Source: Treponema sp. (GTDB taxonomy: Bacteria > Spirochaetota > Spirochaetia > Treponematales > Breznakiellaceae). Taken from it: DNA of 6,858 bases. Below, in pieces: positions 5,686 to 6,858 of the stretch. Below the pieces are notes generated by a model. It did no database searches, was not told the origin of the DNA, and worked only from the letters and a program-made list of their open reading frames with translations. Both the position numbers and the translations under genes were made by a program. Position 1 is the stretch's first letter. Every line of letters starts with the position of its first letter. Location of the stretch: the NCBI GenBank assembly GCA_031281925.1, contig JAITES010000234.1, forward strand, positions 1-6,858, read 5' to 3'.

Positions 5686-6858
5686 TCAGGGCATTACGAT
5701 CTTTGAGCCCGAAGAAGTTTTTACTATTTCCACCTGACAGGGAATTCGGGAACGCATTTCCGGTACATGGGAGATGAGGCCGACCATCCGGTGATCCCTC
5801 AGTTCGTCCAGTATGGACAGGGCCTTGTCCAGGCTTCCCTCATCAAGGCTGCCGAAACCCTCATCAATAAAAACAGCGTCTATGCGGAGTCCCCCGGAAC
5901 GGGACTGTATTGAATCCGCCAGTCCCAGAGCCAGGCTGATGGAAGCCATGAAACTTTCGCCGCCCGAAAGGGTCGCGCAGGGCCTTGCCTTGCCGGTAAA
6001 GGAATCAAATACCGAGAGATCGAGTCCCTTGTTTCCCCGGTTATTTGTTCCCTCGGTATCCAGAAGCAGAAAATAGCGGGAATCGCTCATCCTGGAAAGC
6101 CGTTTTGACGCGTAGGCTGCCACTTCCTCCAGATACCGGCCCAGAAGCCAGGAATCAAAGGCGGTTTTTCTGGGGTTTTTGCCGGAAAGATCATCGGCAA
6201 GGATCCGCAGTTTTCCTGCTTTTTGTGAACGTTCTTCAAACTCGGCGCCGGCCTTTATAAAAGAATCCCTGTTTTGTTCAAGATTCTTCAGGGCAAGCAG
6301 AGCCCTTTCCTGCTCCGTTTCCATGGCCGCAAGTTTTTCATGCAGACCCGAAAGTCTCTCCTCCGCTTCCTCCGCGGAAATATTCAGCCTGCTTTTTTCA
6401 AGTTCTTTCCGCAGGGAAGAAAGCTGTTTCTCCTGTTCCGCAATAATCGTACTGTTTCTGTTTTGTTCCTCCCTCCCTGCCCTTATCTCCGCTTCCAGAG
6501 TCTTTTCTTCGGCAGAATCAATGATCGCTTTTTCGGCCTCATCCTCTCCGCCAAAGGGAGAAGAGTTGATATGTTCGGCGAGTTTCTTTTCGGCTTCAGA
6601 AAATTCTTCCCCGGCAGTTTCCCTGTTTTGAAAGGCCAGCTTCTCCGCTGAGCGCGCCGCCGCGGCATCCTTGCCGGCCTTTTCACATTCCTCCCTGATC
6701 TGTTTGATGCGGACCTCCGTTGCGGAAAGCTCTCTATTCAGAGTCTCAAGAGCCTGTGATGCTCTGGCAAAATTTCCGCTCAATCCGGCGGAATGTTCGG
6801 CAAGAAGTTTCCGGTGTTTTTCTTTTATCACGGTCATCGAAAGGGAAAGATTCTTCCG
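5686..6858 (-). CDS. sbcC: SbcC exonuclease subunit, C-terminal part (runs off the window)
   Basis: SbcC is the ATPase arm of the SbcCD (Rad50-Mre11 type) complex, which cuts hairpins and processes blocked DNA ends. Only the last 390 codons are present: the frame stays open to base 6858, so the Met at 6835-6837 is internal. Counting from that Met, residues 1-210 are a charged, Glu/Lys/Arg-rich coiled coil (the returning arm). The ABC signature LSGGES is at 290-295. Walker B and D-loop are VFIDEGFGSLDEGSL at 322-336, where the SbcC-specific DEGFGSLD is diagnostic. The switch histidine is H357 in LISHV. The Walker A end, the first coiled-coil arm and the zinc hook would lie beyond the window; the full family length is around 1000 residues. 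The stop is TGA at 5686-5688. It is convergent with the ATPase gene and ends before a probable terminator. sbcD is expected upstream but is not visible. Confidence 0.95.
   Translation of the reverse strand, partial: RKNLSLSMTVIKEKHRKLLAEHSAGLSGNFARASQALETLNRELSATEVRIKQIREECEKAGKDAAAARSAEKLAFQNRETAGEEFSEAEKKLAEHINSSPFGGEDEAEKAIIDSAEEKTLEAEIRAGREEQNRNSTIIAEQEKQLSSLRKELEKSRLNISAEEAEERLSGLHEKLAAMETEQERALLALKNLEQNRDSFIKAGAEFEERSQKAGKLRILADDLSGKNPRKTAFDSWLLGRYLEEVAAYASKRLSRMSDSRYFLLLDTEGTNNRGNKGLDLSVFDSFTGKARPCATLSGGESFMASISLALGLADSIQSRSGGLRIDAVFIDEGFGSLDEGSLDKALSILDELRDHRMVGLISHVPEMRSRIPCQVEIVKTSSGSKIVMP

Noticed and set aside
5642..5733. Short plus-strand frame reading DRLFIDNLNENFYQGITIF and onward
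   Set aside because: It looks protein-like, but it has only about 30 codons, no ATG, no ribosome site, and overlaps the end of sbcC antisense. It could be a gene remnant but there is no support.

Overview
The window looks like chromosomal sequence from a bacterium of intermediate to high GC, with one clearly AT-rich gene. The best guess at lineage is a spirochaete (Treponema-like). That rests on the combination of a QueH-type queuosine enzyme, a stand-alone ATPase-domain protein of a type I associate with spirochaetes, and the general style of the sequence. It is an inference from memory, not a database result.

Left edge (1-172): no gene. It holds two patches of degenerate 9-base tandem repeats, a pyrimidine-rich stretch and a 10-bp palindrome.

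Minus-strand operon (3457 down to 173): four tightly packed genes read right to left. They are queH (epoxyqueuosine reductase), tcdA (t6A to cyclic t6A dehydratase), a TtcA-like PP-loop tRNA thiolase, and a FemAB/GNAT-like DUF482 acyltransferase. Junctions are a 4-base overlap (queH/tcdA), a directly abutting TAG-ATG (tcdA/ttcA-like) and a 20-base overlap (ttcA-like/DUF482). The first three all modify the tRNA anticodon loop: position 34 (Q), 37 (ct6A) and 32 (s2C). The fourth gene is broken by a single in-frame TAA. Its reading frame is otherwise intact on both sides, with conserved family motifs after the stop.

Divergent plus-strand gene (3503-4807): a LarA-like (lactate racemase domain, DUF2088) protein, probably a nickel-pincer-cofactor isomerase of unknown substrate. 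The 45 bp between it and queH carry two oppositely oriented extended -10 promoters (TGC + hexamer). Each is placed so that transcription should begin at or next to the start codon, and neither gene has a Shine-Dalgarno sequence.

AT-rich gene (4875-5600, plus): a small protein with a histidine-kinase-type ATPase fold but no phosphoacceptor domain, a degenerate G1 box and a duplicated acidic tail. Just upstream is a 15-base tandem repeat, each copy containing a perfect TTGACA.

Right edge (6858 down to 5686, minus): the C-terminal part of sbcC, a DNA repair nuclease subunit, running off the window. A small hairpin with a T-run lies between it and the convergent ATPase gene.

Nothing here is a clear undescribed multi-gene system. 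The items most worth following up are the tRNA-modification operon with its interrupted acyltransferase, the paired leaderless-type promoters, the AT-rich ATPase locus, and the 9-base repeats.
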